A stretch of 64,000 nucleotides of DNA from Takakia lepidozioides (taxonomy: Eukaryota > Streptophyta > Takakiopsida > Takakiales > Takakiaceae), in the NCBI GenBank assembly GCA_030704615.1, contig CM060731.1, forward strand, positions 32,798,001 through 32,862,000. Reading direction: 5' to 3'. Numbering within the stretch: position 1 is the first letter of the stretch; the number at the start of each line of letters is the position of its first letter. A model generated the notes under the pieces. That model saw nothing but the letters and a program-made list of their open reading frames with translations. It ran no database searches and was not told the DNA's origin. The position numbers and the translations under genes are program-made. Of this stretch, positions 21,666 to 33,518 are shown in pieces.

Positions 21666-22392
21666 TGTTCTCTAAGCGTGTAGCCATGTGGGCTTAATGG
21701 ATGAAGGCCTTCACTACTTTAATTCCATGTATAGAGATCATGGCCTCACTCCTACAGTGGCACATTTTGGCTGCATAGTGGACCTTCTTGGCCGTGGAGG
21801 GCAATTGGATGAAGCAGAGGGCTTTATTAACAAAATGCGAATTGAACCAGATGGGCGGGGTGTGGGGCCTTGCTTGGTGCCTGCAGACTTTATGGCAATG
21901 TACATGTAGCTGAACATGCAGCAAAATGCCTTTTCAATTGGAACTCACAGTACCCTGCAGCTTATGTGATAATGTCAAATATATGTGGTGCAGCTGGTAG
22001 GTGGGATGATGAATCAAAGGTGAGAATGGAGGAATGAGGTGTCAAGGAAGGAGCCAAAGGCACAGTTGCATTGAGGTGGATAACCAAGTGCATACATTTG
22101 TTGTAGACGACAAAATGCATCCACGATCTGAGGAAATCACATTGAGCTGCGAAGATAACCTGGCCGCAGAGGCAAGGTAGCTGCCAGACACATGCTTTGT
22201 ATTGCGTGATTTGCTTTGGGCTGATAACCGCTCCACTGGGACATCTATCCATGTCTTCAAGAACCTTCAGGTGTGTGGTGACTGTCACACTGCCACCAAG
22301 TTCATCTCAAGGATTGTTGGCCAAACAGTTATTGTAGGAGATGCCAACCAGTTTCACCACTTTGAGGATGGGGCTGTGGGGATTACTGGTGA
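21666..22392 (+). pseudogene. PPR E, E+ and DYW-deaminase C-terminus, decayed
   Basis: Starting at 21666 the sequence reads VL*ACSHVGLMDEGLHYFNS, then VAHFGCIVDLLGRGGQLDEA (E motif), EVDNQVHTFVVDDKMHP (E+), then IAFGLITAPLGTSIHVFKNL, QVCGDCHTATKFISRIVGQT and VIVGDANQFHHFEDG. The CGDCHTA block and the HHFEDG run are hallmarks of the DYW cytidine-deaminase domain used in organellar RNA editing. Its HxE active-site region is largely lost. After FEDG a small deletion changes frame, and the true terminus CGDYW-stop is still present at 22375-22392 in the other frame. With the fragments at 18.5-19.35 kb it may be one decayed PPR gene interrupted by the AsnRS fragment. Confidence 0.85.
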
Positions 22393-22829
22393 AATAAGTA
22401 ATGTAGTGCGAAAGCAGAAAGTAGATTTTTGTCGAATAATGGATGCCAATGATCCAACAGGCAGTACTGCACTTTCTGTAAGTACTAGGGGACAAGACCA
22501 ATTCCAATTTGACCTTTGAACAGTAGAATACTTCTAGCTGGCAGACTCAATTTTGACAGGAATGGTTTGAGACAGCAAAGTTTGGTTAACTAGGTAGACT
22601 GAGGAAGACTGGGTACCCAGTGGGTGATTCCCTCAGGTGACTGGAGATCATCCAATATCTATTCCTTCTACTTGCCCCAAGAAGAGGATTATAGATCAGT
22701 GTATTAGAATCTCAGTCCCCCTTTGTTCAAATCATAATGCTAACACATAACTAGGGACATGAAATATCTGAGCATACATAGGCATGGGCCCTCTGCTCAA
22801 TACCTAAACATATGGGTGCTAGACAGGTA

Positions 22830-23043
22830 CTAGAAGGAGAGATGGTGGGGTGATGATGAAGATGAACCTCGTTTCTATCTGCATGTGTTAGTTATGGGAT
22901 CACCAGAACATCGTCATCACGTAAAAGCATTTCGAGAAGTTGAATTTACAAGCAATGCGGCTGCAGATAAGGGCAAAGAGATCAATCTGGCAGAGGCAAA
23001 AGTGAAGGGGGGAGATGGTGATTCTGTTTCCAATTCTGACTGA
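22830..23043 (+). pseudogene. Orphan coding fragment, possible last exon
   Basis: A plus-strand frame without its own start reads ERWWGDDEDEPRFYLHVLVM, then GSPEHRHHVKAFREVEFTSN, ending GGDGDSVSNSD and TGA at 23041-23043. A possible acceptor (GCTAGACAG) lies near 22820. The composition is protein-like, with an acidic start and Lys/Glu-rich end, but I do not recognise the family. It could be a last exon of a real gene whose other exons I could not find, or another captured fragment. Confidence 0.35.
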
Positions 23044-24639
23044 ATGACCTCATCACATGCTGGAGCATTCAGCAACTTCTTTCAATTTGGGAGTGATGCT
23101 TATAGCTGCCTTGAATTGGATGCCAAGGACAAGTTTTCCCCCTCTCCCCTTTCACACAGAAATGATGGCTTATGCAGGCTGGCTAAAGGGAGTGCAAAAC
23201 CTTTATACTGGTATTGGGGCATTAGTATACCACCTCATCTATGTGCTCCCAAGGCTCATTTCAATCAGGTCTGTCTTGGCTCCCATATCCTGTGCAGTGT
23301 TTGGTTATCCTTTGAAGATTTCTGATAAATTTCTGATTTTTTATTTTTATTTTTGGCCCCTCTGTCCCTCTCCCTCTGTTCCTCTCTCCCGCCCTCTCTC
23401 TCCCTCTGTTACCTGGGTCTATGGAATTGTTACATAGATTTGTATGTGTGCTAGAAATTCTATGCTGCTTATCCACACCTTTATTCTAGATCTGTGATAT
23501 GAAGATTTGCAACCGGCGTAGGCTGAGAGGGATATATTCATCAGATACTTCCCTCCGATATTTTGGGAATAGACCCTGAGAGCAAGGGCACACATACATC
23601 TCCTGTGCTACTCACACTCCTCAGCTCTTCATTAAATCAGTCTGACCTTGAAAAGCTCAATTTATTTCTTCATGACTTTGTGTTCTTTCCATTGAGGGAA
23701 GATCCATGGTTCATTGCTTGTGATACATCCTTCTAGGGGTGGGGATCATTGCCATTATGCGCACAGCATCGGGAATATTGGTGGACATCGCCAATGCACA
23801 GAGTGAGGCAGTGCATGCCCTTGCTGACGTGATCAAGTTGCTGGCTGGCAGTTGAAGGACCTCGGACTCCAAACGCGATCTAATAGATAGCCACAAATTG
23901 TGGTGCTTAAATTTTTGAATTGTAGTTGCATATGAAAGGATTTTTTTTTTTTTTTTAAGAGAACAGGGAACTGAGGCCCTGGAGAATTTATTCAAAAGAG
24001 TGGAAAGGAATTCATACATACTTGCAATTGTTTTTTTGACACGGAATTATTTTGTAAAATGTATACACTAAAATTTATAATACTATTGCTGGATAAAAAT
24101 AAATGTAAAACCTGTTTCTGTTCTGTATTTTTTGTTTTGAAAACCACTCAGGATGCAGTGGAACTGAATTTAAAATAGGTTTATGACAAAAGAAACATAT
24201 AACCTCAATAATTGATTGTAGACGATCACAAGCTAAAATTTGCACCCCTTGGAGGGTCTTGCATGTCTATATGATGCGCGGATAGGAGACTTTGGAAGGG
24301 GTTCTAGGTTAAGCTTGCATCAACGGAAACTTCAATCCCCCCCCCCCCCCCCCCCAAGATCCTTTCTACTTTAGTCATACTGTGCAAATGTAGGAGATGA
24401 GTCAAAGTCGAATGACATACATTGGATAATGCAAAGGATATAAATTATAAACAGTTGTTTCCATCACAAGATGCCAACACCCCAAACACCCATAGAGAGA
24501 AAAATGCTTCATTGTATATATACCCTCGGAGGCATAAGCCATGGGCGAACAATACTCAATGATGTGTACCGTCACTTTACAAATGCTTGCTTAGTTTGTA
24601 TTTGACTTCGGTGAGCAAGGTGTAATTGACCTCATCTTA
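23044..24639. other. Unassigned DNA with homopolymer and pyrimidine tracts
   Basis: No gene supported. It holds a CT-rich stretch at about 23356-23412, a T16 run at 23941-23956 and a C19 run at 24337-24355. Short protein-like patches (for example ILVDIANAQSEAVHALADVI near 23790) have no recognisable family. Confidence 0.5.
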
Positions 24640-24703
24640 TAATCTTGGATTCCAAGTTTGGTAGTTAGGGTGGGTCATTCCCACTGACTTCACAAACACA
24701 TAA
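24640..24703 (+). repeat. 64-bp direct repeat, left copy flanking the P450 gene
   Basis: It begins AATCTTGGATTCCAAGTTTG and is repeated in the same orientation at 28857-28920 with only a few mismatches. PPR sequence begins directly at its right end. Confidence 0.85.
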
Positions 24704-24915
24704 TGCCTGTGCAAGCCTGGCAGACCTTGGAAAGAGGCAAGGTGTCAACAATGCATGTGACATTGTCAAAGAATTGTACCATACATGTCATTTTGAACAC
24801 TTAGGCCCTAATGGACACCCAATTCCGGAGATTAAAGATGCCAGTGGAGTGTTCGACAATATAATTGTACAAGATGTGGTGTCGTGGAGCATGACGATCG
24901 CATGATATGCATGCA
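24704..24915 (+). pseudogene. PPR repeat fragment
   Basis: The sequence reads NACASLADL at its start, and DASGVFDNIIVQDVVSWSMT then IA followed by stop further on. This is one degraded P-L-S stretch with the MYAKCG block missing. It is related to the larger PPR relics in the window. Confidence 0.7.
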
Positions 24916-25082
24916 TAAGATTTCATGAGTTCATGGAACTGAATCTTAAAGTTTGTAGATGTAGTTAAAGTTTGTAAACAATACATGTGAAGAGACAACT
25001 CATCGTCAATAGTTGTGAATGCTCCACATTAGCTATTAGTAGATATCAAACGACATAAACCATGTGTGGGAATACCAAGTAA

Positions 25083-28000
25083 TTAAGTATAGAAGTAATG
25101 AGGCAAACGAGCTTTCACGACAACTTGCAATGGAACCACTCTTCGAGTTGTGAGCCCAAAGACCTCACTCATGTCCAAGTCTTGGGGATGTTGGCCTTCT
25201 GGAAGCTCAAATGTAAAGCTTTGGAGCAGTTGAGCCAAACACCTTTGAACCGTAATCAGACCCAAAGGCAAGCCTGGGCAACCTCGTCGCCCTGATCCAA
25301 ATGGCAAGAGCTCGAAATTTTGGCCTTTCACATCCATATTACTGTTGTCAAACCTCTCCGGAATGAATTCATGAGGCTTTTGCCAAGCAGATGCGTTATG
25401 ATGAATAGCCCATACATTTACCATTGCCAGTGTCTTCGCAGGAATATGATAACCTGCTATCTGGCAAGCTTTAATGCTCTCATGCGGCATAAAAGGAACT
25501 GGAGGGCTGATGCGTAGGGTCTCCTTCACAACTGTCTGAAGGTAAGGGAGCCGAGGAATGTCAGCTTCATCCACCAACCTATCACACCCAATCACGTCAT
25601 CCAACTCCTTTTGAACTTTCTTCATTGCATTTGGATGTCGCAAGAGATGTGTGAACGCCCATTCTATGGTTGTTGCTGCTGTGTCAGTGCCCCCCGCAAT
25701 CATATCCTACATCAAGAATCGACACGATACGACAAATCATCATGAGTATTTCTAACTAGTCTATGTGTGCATTTAAGAGTTGACGAGCTCTGTAAAGACC
25801 TATTGACTTTGTGGCTTTGTTAGCATCAGCCAAAGCTTCTAGAGAGTAATTGCAGATTGTAGAAGCCCCCCATGATTGTGGTACATGAATAAATACGAAA
25901 AAATATACATTTGGTCATGATTTTTAGAAATTCCAAAAATCTATGTTGTATATCTCAAACCCTGATGGTCTTCATGTTGAGTAAGAATTGTTTTCATAAA
26001 AGTTCTATAGATTGTTTCCATTTCTACATACCGCTACGGTTTTGGAAGGTGTCAAATCATTTTTAGGTTAGGTACAACATGATAGGCCAACAATAAGCTT
26101 ACCCAAAGAAGAATGACTAACCATCTTATCATTGCTTGGTTAGGCTAGAAGGTACAAGTTCAAGGGAGAAAAAAAAAACAAAAAAAAACAATTTTTTTTT
26201 CCTAAAGAGCCATATTACTTGTAGCCTCCAAATCCTAATGAGGCTGTAAGGCATACAAGCGGCATATGATGCACATTCAAACATCCAATATTATCCAGTT
26301 TTAATAACATTATCCAGTATAATCATAAATTTTGTAGGATGAAAGGTTAGAGCTTGATGTTCTCTATTTGGAGGTTGTAGGTTCCATGTTCACTTGGTGG
26401 GATGGGTTGGTGACCAAGGGACTATGGCTTGCCAGGCTGCATCATGTACGTAGCCAGCCCTGGTGGATATTGTACATAACCTAGTTATAACCAAGTTTCA
26501 TCAAAATTTGCATCCAAAATTTCTATCGGGTAAGTATGAAGATAGTTATATGCATGTCACATAAGTAGCTCGCCTGCTCAAAACGAAATTAATTTTGACA
26601 CATAGGCAAATCGTGTCAAAAGCTAGGTTATGAAATTCTTATCTAGCAAAGGAGAGGTGTATGATATCCACATATGGTCTTTATCGATGACGATTTCCGA
26701 TCCCTACCCTAGGTGCTCCGCCCTCATGACAGACAATTCAAATCCAAAAAAAGTCATCAAAGGATGATATGTGATTTGTGACAGGAACAGATTAAAAGAG
26801 TTTTGAAACCTGTCGCGAGCTAGATCAAATTTGAGTGAATTCTTGCCACTTTCGAGTGTTTGGCATGTCCCCAGTTCATCTAATGGTAGGTCATATCTAC
26901 CTATGTTTGCTAATTTGGATATTATATATCTAAATCTATTCATTTCGTCATGAGGTCACATCATGAGGTAAAACATGGTTGTTATATGCTAATTACATGT
27001 GCACTTTCTTGCTGATCTAGGTTTTCAATCAAGAGACCGAATGGATAATGGCCTACCTTTAAACAATTCTGAAAAAAATCCACACGTGAACTCACCATCT
27101 AGACAACTTACATTCAAAGAAAAGATATGAATACATGTGGAGGAGATGAATATACTTACAATCATGAGTCCTTTCATAGAAGCGTCGTCAAGCCTATATT
27201 CTGCATCCTCCTCTCCAGCAAGAGACAACAACACATCTACAAGGTCTTTTTGGGCTTTTGAATTCTTTCTTCCATCTTTCTGACGATCCAAGATCATCAT
27301 ACTATAGAAGTGATCCATGCTTGCAGCAACCTTTTTCATGCGGGCTTCATAGCCTTGTAGGTCAAAAGGCTTTAGGAATGGAATGTAGTCACCAATGTTG
27401 ACAGCACCAGTGACGTCAAAAAGTTCTACAATTAGGTTCTTAAACTCTTGACCTTCCTCAGTAGTTGTCTCTACTCCAAACCATTTTTTCCCAAGTACTA
27501 TGCGAGTGATAATATTCATTGTCATATCGCTCAATCTTCTTTGCATATCCACGGATTTTTTATTCTGCATGGACCCCTAAACCGCGTCAGTTCAAGACTA
27601 CTACATGTATCTAAAGCGAATGCATTAGCCCATATTCCTCCGTGATAGAATTCAATCTCCAATTTGTAGAACTTTGGGCTACATGAAGATAAGCTTGATT
27701 GTGGACCCTCCAATAATTACTCTCAAACACACGAATATCTCTTCTCTCAATTTTTATTTTTGTGGATAGCCATCAGTTAACTTGAAGAGCTTGTTTACAA
27801 CAACAATGTGGCCCTCATATGGCTCAAGTATCGTTCAAGCTTAGATACAATAAAGTAGATTATCTAGATTTATAACATTATTAACAAATATATACGCATG
27901 TACTGTATCTAGAACTGTATTCTCCATAGCTGAGACCATAGAAACTGATCAAACAAGAGTTAGTTGTGATCTAAACTAGTTAAATACCACAACAATGATC

Positions 28001-28563
28001 AAATTTCAACTTCTAACCTGAGATTCCTCGAAAATGCCTTGCACCAAAGAAGAAACCTCCTCATCTCGGATGCTCTTGAATGTTTGGATTCTCTTGGTAG
28101 TGAAGAGTTCCGTCATGCACAATTTACGTAAAACTCGCCAGTGTTCCCCATAAGGAGCCCAAACCAAGTTTTTTCTTTTATAGAATATAATGTCTCCACC
28201 AGCTAGCTTAGGTCGAGATGCAAAGATCTGGTCGTGGGTTTTGAGAACTGCTTCTGCCATCGCAGGGGAAGAAATCACGAGTACGGACCTCAATCCAAAT
28301 TTCACTTGCATAATATCTCCATATTTATCAGCTAATTTGGAGAGTGCCACATGGGGGGCGTTACCCAGAAAAAGGAGGTCTCCTAGTATAGGCCAGCTTG
28401 GAAACGGCCCTGGTATCTTATTCACGTTTCGATCACGAAACAGCTTAAAGATCTGATTGAGAACCACTGCAGCTACTACTACAAGCAAAATCCTTGGAAA
28501 AAAATGAAGACCAAGCATACTAGAGACCCAATCCATTTTAAGTGTCGAGTCCCAGTTATACAA
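25083..28563 (-). CDS. Cytochrome P450, A-type (CYP71 clan)
   Basis: Three exons, all phase 0: 28563-28018, 27564-27160 and 25706-25083. They give 524 aa, a normal P450 length. Features: N-terminal membrane anchor (about residues 21-38), proline hinge PGP (51-53), I-helix oxygen-binding motif AGGTDTA (321-327), ExxR as ETLR (379-382), PERF (433-436), and heme loop FGSGRRGCPG with the iron-ligand cysteine at 460. Intron 2 (1453 bp) enters just before DMIAGGTDT, the position conserved in A-type plant P450s. Intron 1 (453 bp) is extra. The enzyme is an ER-bound NADPH-dependent monooxygenase. Clan CYP71 (flavonoid or phenylpropanoid-like hydroxylases) is likely, but substrate cannot be read. All splice ends fit and no stop interrupts the frame, so the gene looks functional. 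Confidence 0.92.
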
Positions 28564-28702
28564 TTTGGTATGATCACAACTATTTCAAGATCTATATATT
28601 GTACGTTCAAGCTGCATAACTTGGAATATTTCCACGTGAAAAAACTAGCACTTTCCAAGAGATCATCAATGCTACAGAATTAGATTTCTCAGCTAGCTTT
28701 CT

Positions 28703-28715
28703 CTTTATATAAAAG
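28703..28715 (-). promoter_or_regulatory. Candidate TATA box of the P450 gene
   Basis: CTTTATATAAAAG on plus reads CTTTTATATAAAG on minus, about 140 bp upstream of the P450 ATG. That is a reasonable place for a TATA element with a ~110-nt leader. It is inferred from position only. Confidence 0.4.
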
Positions 28716-28856
28716 AGATTATGACATGGTAACCGCGCATATAGTGGGGTCTGGCGTTCGACCCTATGTGGTTTTGTCTGCCAACCTACTCAAGTTTCTT
28801 TCTAAAAGAAATACTTATTCCGGAGGGTATACCAACATGTTCTCCTCATGATCCCA

Positions 28857-28920
28857 TAATCTTGGATTCCAAGTTTGGCAGTTTGTGTGGGTCGTTCCCA
28901 CTGACTTGACAAACACATAA
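28857..28920 (+). repeat. 64-bp direct repeat, right copy flanking the P450 gene
   Basis: Partner of 24640-24703, in the same orientation, about 4.2 kb away. The P450 gene lies entirely between the copies. Confidence 0.85.
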
Positions 28921-29780
28921 TCTTAGGTATTCGTTTTCTCTTTGTTCACCTCACCTAGTACAATCGAGCAATATCCCAAAATGAAATAAAGAATCATTGA
29001 TTGACACATTACTCACATAAACCTTCATTCTAGCACCATGCAATGACCTTCTGTTAGCCGCTACCCAACAAAATTACGTAGAAGGTCCCTATGTTTGCAC
29101 GTCATCCACATTTTCCTAGCTTTTGGTAGATATTCTTCACAGATTTAGAGCCGGGTTCCATGGGCAGCTGCAAGGCCCCCCCCTAATCGCCCAAGATCAA
29201 CAAGCCCCTATTGGTTGAAATAGGATATTCCCTAAGAGGGGCCCCCATGGGCGATCAAGTTTCACGGTGCCCCTAATTGACACCTTTGTCTTTTCCTACA
29301 GCGGGCCTGCAACCTTACAGAATCCTATTGATTTCCATCCACATTATGTAAAATCTTAAATAAATCTAGTATTGGTGTCTGGCGGGTATGTCCACAATCT
29401 CACACCACCAACACCCGGAACAAACGGGTCTTACCAAAGACAATAACCTCCCAACACTGGTTTTAATCGTAAATAGCTAAATATTATTCTAGTTATATTT
29501 AAAGTTAAATTCTCCTTAACCATTCCACGAGCAGAGTGGTGGCAGGCAGGTCAATGGTGCTCTAACACTGGATTTCTTGACACCCTGGCACTTTTGCAAA
29601 ATTCTAGGGAGCAGAGCTTTTACGATTTTTTGGCGCTGTAAATTCCCACATGTGCTCCTCTCTGACATCTATAATTCATCTTCAAGGTTCACTTCCATCC
29701 ACTATCATCCATAGGAACTGGAGCGTGGCAAGTAATTTGATGCCACCCGAATAGGGTCGCGTCGTCCTTTAGGGGTTAAG
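28921..29780. other. Unassigned intergenic DNA
   Basis: No gene. The end (29762-29780) is the 19-bp motif TCGTCCTTTAGGGGTTAAG, shared with 1661-1679 at 18 of 19 positions. LINE-coding sequence begins directly after it. Confidence 0.5.
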
Positions 29781-30483
29781 AGCCCACACCCTCTGGAATA
29801 TTTGGAAAGCTCGGTGTGGTCATGTCTTTGTGGATTCTCCTATTTGTGGTAGGGCCATACTGCTCAAGGCTCACTCAGACCTGATGTCTGAAGCTCGGAA
29901 AGCATGGCGGGTTCTGGGGTTAGCTATTTATAGATGCAGCGCTAGGAGGGAAGCTCAACTTCTCGCCGACTTTGATGCTTCCTGGGGCAGGGGAGCAATT
30001 ATCTGCTCCAGGCAATCTACCTCTTCTATTTGGTGGAATGACGACATACCAACAAGTTGTCTAAGATCCTTTCCTTTGATAATCTCTCCATGTAGCTGCT
30101 GTTTGGCCTCTTGCAGACGGGTGCCTTATAGTTTCTTATTATGCAGGCCCTACAATTTCTTCTCTGCAGTTCAAGTTCTTTCCTTGTAGTGCCTTGGTTT
30201 CCCTGCATATCTTTGCACTAGTTCAGCATTGCATGTTGATTTAGTGTCTCGTTTCTAGGCTACCTGCTTATTGTTGTAGGACTACTGGTTACTATAGTTG
30301 CAAGCCTTGGTCTTCTTTGGCATACCCCTCTTCTTCCCTTCCCTTAGCTTATGCTACTTTTATCTCCCCCTCTTTGTGTCATGAAGCAGAGCCTTCCGCG
30401 ATCAGCCTTCACGGCACCCCAAAGAGGTTATTTTTTCTGGTCTGTCCGTTTATCTATTAATAAAGTTTTCAGGCCTCTGTCCT
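29781..30483 (+). mobile_element. 5'-truncated LINE relic: RT C-terminus and 3' end
   Basis: The frame opens with HTLWNIWKARCGHVFVDSP, the tryptophan-rich zf-RVT end of a plant LINE, followed by ARKAWRVLGLAIYRCSARRE. Coding similarity stops by about 30190. The remaining ~300 bp is T/C-rich 3' untranslated sequence ending AATAAAGTTTTCAGGCCTCT. The element is cut by the Ty3/gypsy element; its A-rich tail is at 38384-38417. It lacks everything upstream, as expected for 5' truncation. Confidence 0.7.
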
Positions 30484-30983
30484 GTAGTGGCTAGATTCCC
30501 TCTACCTACTTTTTTGACATTTGGATGGACAGACGCTGGATGATGACCGTTGGAAAAGGGCATGGATGAAACCAGCTGGAAATAATCTATTTTTAAACTA
30601 AGTATTGTCTTATATTAATAGCTAGCTTATCTCTAAGATAGAATGAGGTGGCGTCCTATCTGGACAGACACCCGGCTCGAATTGAAATAACCAATCAGGG
30701 CTTGCCACTTGGTGGGATGAGATTGTGGGCCTTCGTTTATAAAAGAGATCAGCACGACGCTTAAGGCGGCTGTGTACGTTTGGTGTGTAAACCCTAGTGT
30801 ACCTGTGTGTAAGGTTTGGATGAAGAAGGTGTGAGTGAGGATGTACTGCTAACCTATGTGAATGATTCTAACTCCTCTCCGTTGGATCCTGCCTATCTCG
30901 CTAGCCTGCTTTACCGAGCACACATCCCCGTAAATAGCTCAATACCCGTAGAGGAAGAGGAATAACGGGGTGGGCGAGAATCT
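30484..30983 (+). repeat. 5' LTR
   Basis: It pairs with the 3' LTR from about 37869. It begins (T)GTAGTGGCTAGATTCCC and its similarity to the 3' LTR ends ...GGCGAGAATCT. A TATA-like TTTATAAAA sits at 30736-30744. Directly after it comes TGGTGGAGAAGGGG, a possible primer-binding site of which only TGGT matches the usual tRNA-Met type. Confidence 0.9.
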
Positions 30984-31104
30984 TGGTGGAGAAGGGGTTG
31001 CAGGATTTCGTTAATCATTAGCTGCACATTCCTTCCTCGTACCACAGGTAGCTGTACACTGACACTGTTGCCATGGCGGCGCTCTACTGTTTCAGTTTTC
31101 GCTC

Positions 31105-33260
31105 GTGTTTTTGCTTGCTCCTGGCTTTCATAGTATCTGCTTGCGTTTCTGTAACCTGCAGCAATGGCCTCGTCTTCTAATCCTCCAATTGACGCTGCGC
31201 TTAACGCATACAAAGAAACTCCCGCTGGTCATTTTGAGTCAATTTTTGCTCAGCATCGTGCGTGCTTTGGTGGATCCTAGCCTGGTGGTTGAAGTTGATT
31301 ACCCACCTCTTAGTGCTCCGGTTGAACGCCCTGAATTGGTCCTCGACACGCCTTCTGATCACTGGGTGGCTCAGTTTGAGTTGACCGCTGTGTTGGAGGG
31401 TCTGAAGCCCACCCATACTCCGCAAGAAGAAGTGGAAAATAGGCGAAAGTGCATCCAAGTGTTTGAAGGGGCCAGAGCAACCAAGGCCCTGCAGCTTCTT
31501 TTTGCTGCGGAGATAGCACGCAAGCCTCCATTAACTGAGGCCAAAGACAAGCTCTTGAAGGGTTGGCGGCTCTTGTGGGCTGAAGTTGGTGTTCCGCAGT
31601 TCACAGTAGCTGGGGAGGTTTCTGGCGAGTGCGAGAACTTCCTTCCGCCCAATTTACCCAGTTTGCATTGTCTATGGGAGCTGGTGAAAGGTGGCTTCTC
31701 TTGTCTTGGCCAACCTGAGGCCCACCTCGAAACCTGACTAAATGTGGACATAACTTGGGATGACCATGTTGCAGGCATTCCCGTCTCTCGCTTTCCTCGT
31801 ACTGTGCATGATATTTTGATTTTCCCTGTTATTGTGTTTAGACAGGAAAGATTGGGTTACTACTTGCCTGGATTTCCTGTTACTGATTATCCGGTGCATA
31901 CACTGCTTGCGAAGGAGAATCTTATCCGCTCCATTGTTCGAGTGGCTTTCTGGCTCAAAGTAGATGAGGAACTGTGGCACTTTCTGGGTGAGGGTGTTTA
32001 CATGCTTCTTGAAACACAGATTCATAAATGGTTATTGTATCAAGGACTGGGAGTCCAAATTGCGGCCTGCACGATCCTCAAGTAGAAGGTAACAACTTTG
32101 TTTGTAACAAACAGACTACAATGCCTATCACTGCTCGGCCTGGCAAGGAGCCAGGGAATCTACTAGATGAGTTAGATGACGTGGATCTTACTGATGATGT
32201 GAAAGTTGATGGTGACACTTTTCCTGATCCAATGTCTGAAACCTTGTCTCCCAAGGAGCCACTGCCAAGTGATGATACCAGTCCGACCCAAGGGGTCCCT
32301 CCAGCCTTTGGTACTATGCCTAACCTCAATATTCAGGGCATTTGTGATGCTATGTCTATGTTGTCTAGTTGTCCTGCTCTTGTGCAGCTCTTTTTAGATA
32401 AGCAAGTAGGTTCGCCCTCAGTTACCAAGCTCAAAGAGGTCCATCGTGCTCACAAACCGCCTTATCCTGACTATGAGGTAGGCCAGGACTTTGACAACTT
32501 CCTCATTTTTTTTGAGATGAGTGTCAAATTCAATGAGCTGCCACCTTCTATGATTACTGATTCCTTTCGTTTTTGTCGCAAAGGTGAGGCTCGTGACCCC
32601 TTTGAAGCTAGTATCAAGGATCAGGGTGAGTTGCTATGGGGAGTGGCCAAGCAGTTGGCGCTTCAGTTGTTTCGTGCGGACACGCCCATCAACTATCAAC
32701 GATCGTCCTTATCAACCTACTCAGAGTATCTGGAAAATTTACTACACTGACTTGAAAACCACGGTGGTCAAGGCCATTCCGGTACCTTCTGAACGCACTG
32801 CCATACTTAAAACCTACTTCATTACCGGATTACCTGCCTCTGATCAAGTCTACTTACAAAAGCATCCTTATCGCAATGAAAGGCATATGGTATAAATGAT
32901 GGATGAGCGCATCAGGTTAAAGAATGCTAAGCTAGGCAAAGGTTGTCTGCCTGTGGTTCATTCTACTTATCAACATACTTCTGAATCTTCTCATGCGGTA
33001 GTCATGGTTAAGGGTGGCTCTACAGAGGCCTCTCCTACATTACTGGAGGAGGTTAAAACCCTACAACAAGAGCTGCACACTCAGCTTCAGGCTGTCAGGG
33101 CAGAAGGATCCTAGAGGGCTGCACCTGCCAGGCCTCCTCCTACTGACTCTCATCGTGGCCATACTCAGACTGGCCCACGGTATGAGGTTAAAGGTAAACG
33201 TATGGCCCATGTTTTATTTGTGGGTCACTTGAGCACCGGACCCGCTTCTGCACCTATGTC
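31105..33260 (+). pseudogene. Retrotransposon gag region with CCHC knuckle, broken
   Basis: The likely start is the ATG at 31164 (MASSSNPPIDAALNAYKETP). A frameshift near 31260 moves the sequence to the frame reading ALVDPSLVVEVDYPPLSAP. A further open frame covers 32028-32750 (GQDFDNFLIFFEMSVKFNEL), followed in other frames by AILKTYFITGLPASDQVYL. A zinc knuckle CFICGSLEHRTRFC (C-x2-C-x4-H-x4-C) lies at 33210-33251. It would be the capsid/nucleocapsid of the element. It is too damaged to make a product. Confidence 0.75.
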
Positions 33261-33518
33261 GATCTTGTCTCTGGTATGATTGCAGAACACACACGAATTC
33301 AACGAGAACAGAAGGGCAAACAGCCTTTAAACGAAACCGATCGCTTGTGAAGGGGCCAAACGGTTAGCATCCCACAAACCCTGCAAAAGATGACTCTATT
33401 GTTTCTGTGATGTTGTCCAATGAATTCAAATTAATGCATTATGAAGCCAATAGGAAGCTTAGGAAGAAAAGAGTGCACCCTCTCATGACTCAATGTCAAT
33501 AGAGCACCTCTTGTTTTC

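Noticed and set aside
31201-31778. Minus-strand frames over the gag region
   Set aside because: Shadows of the retrotransposon coding strand.
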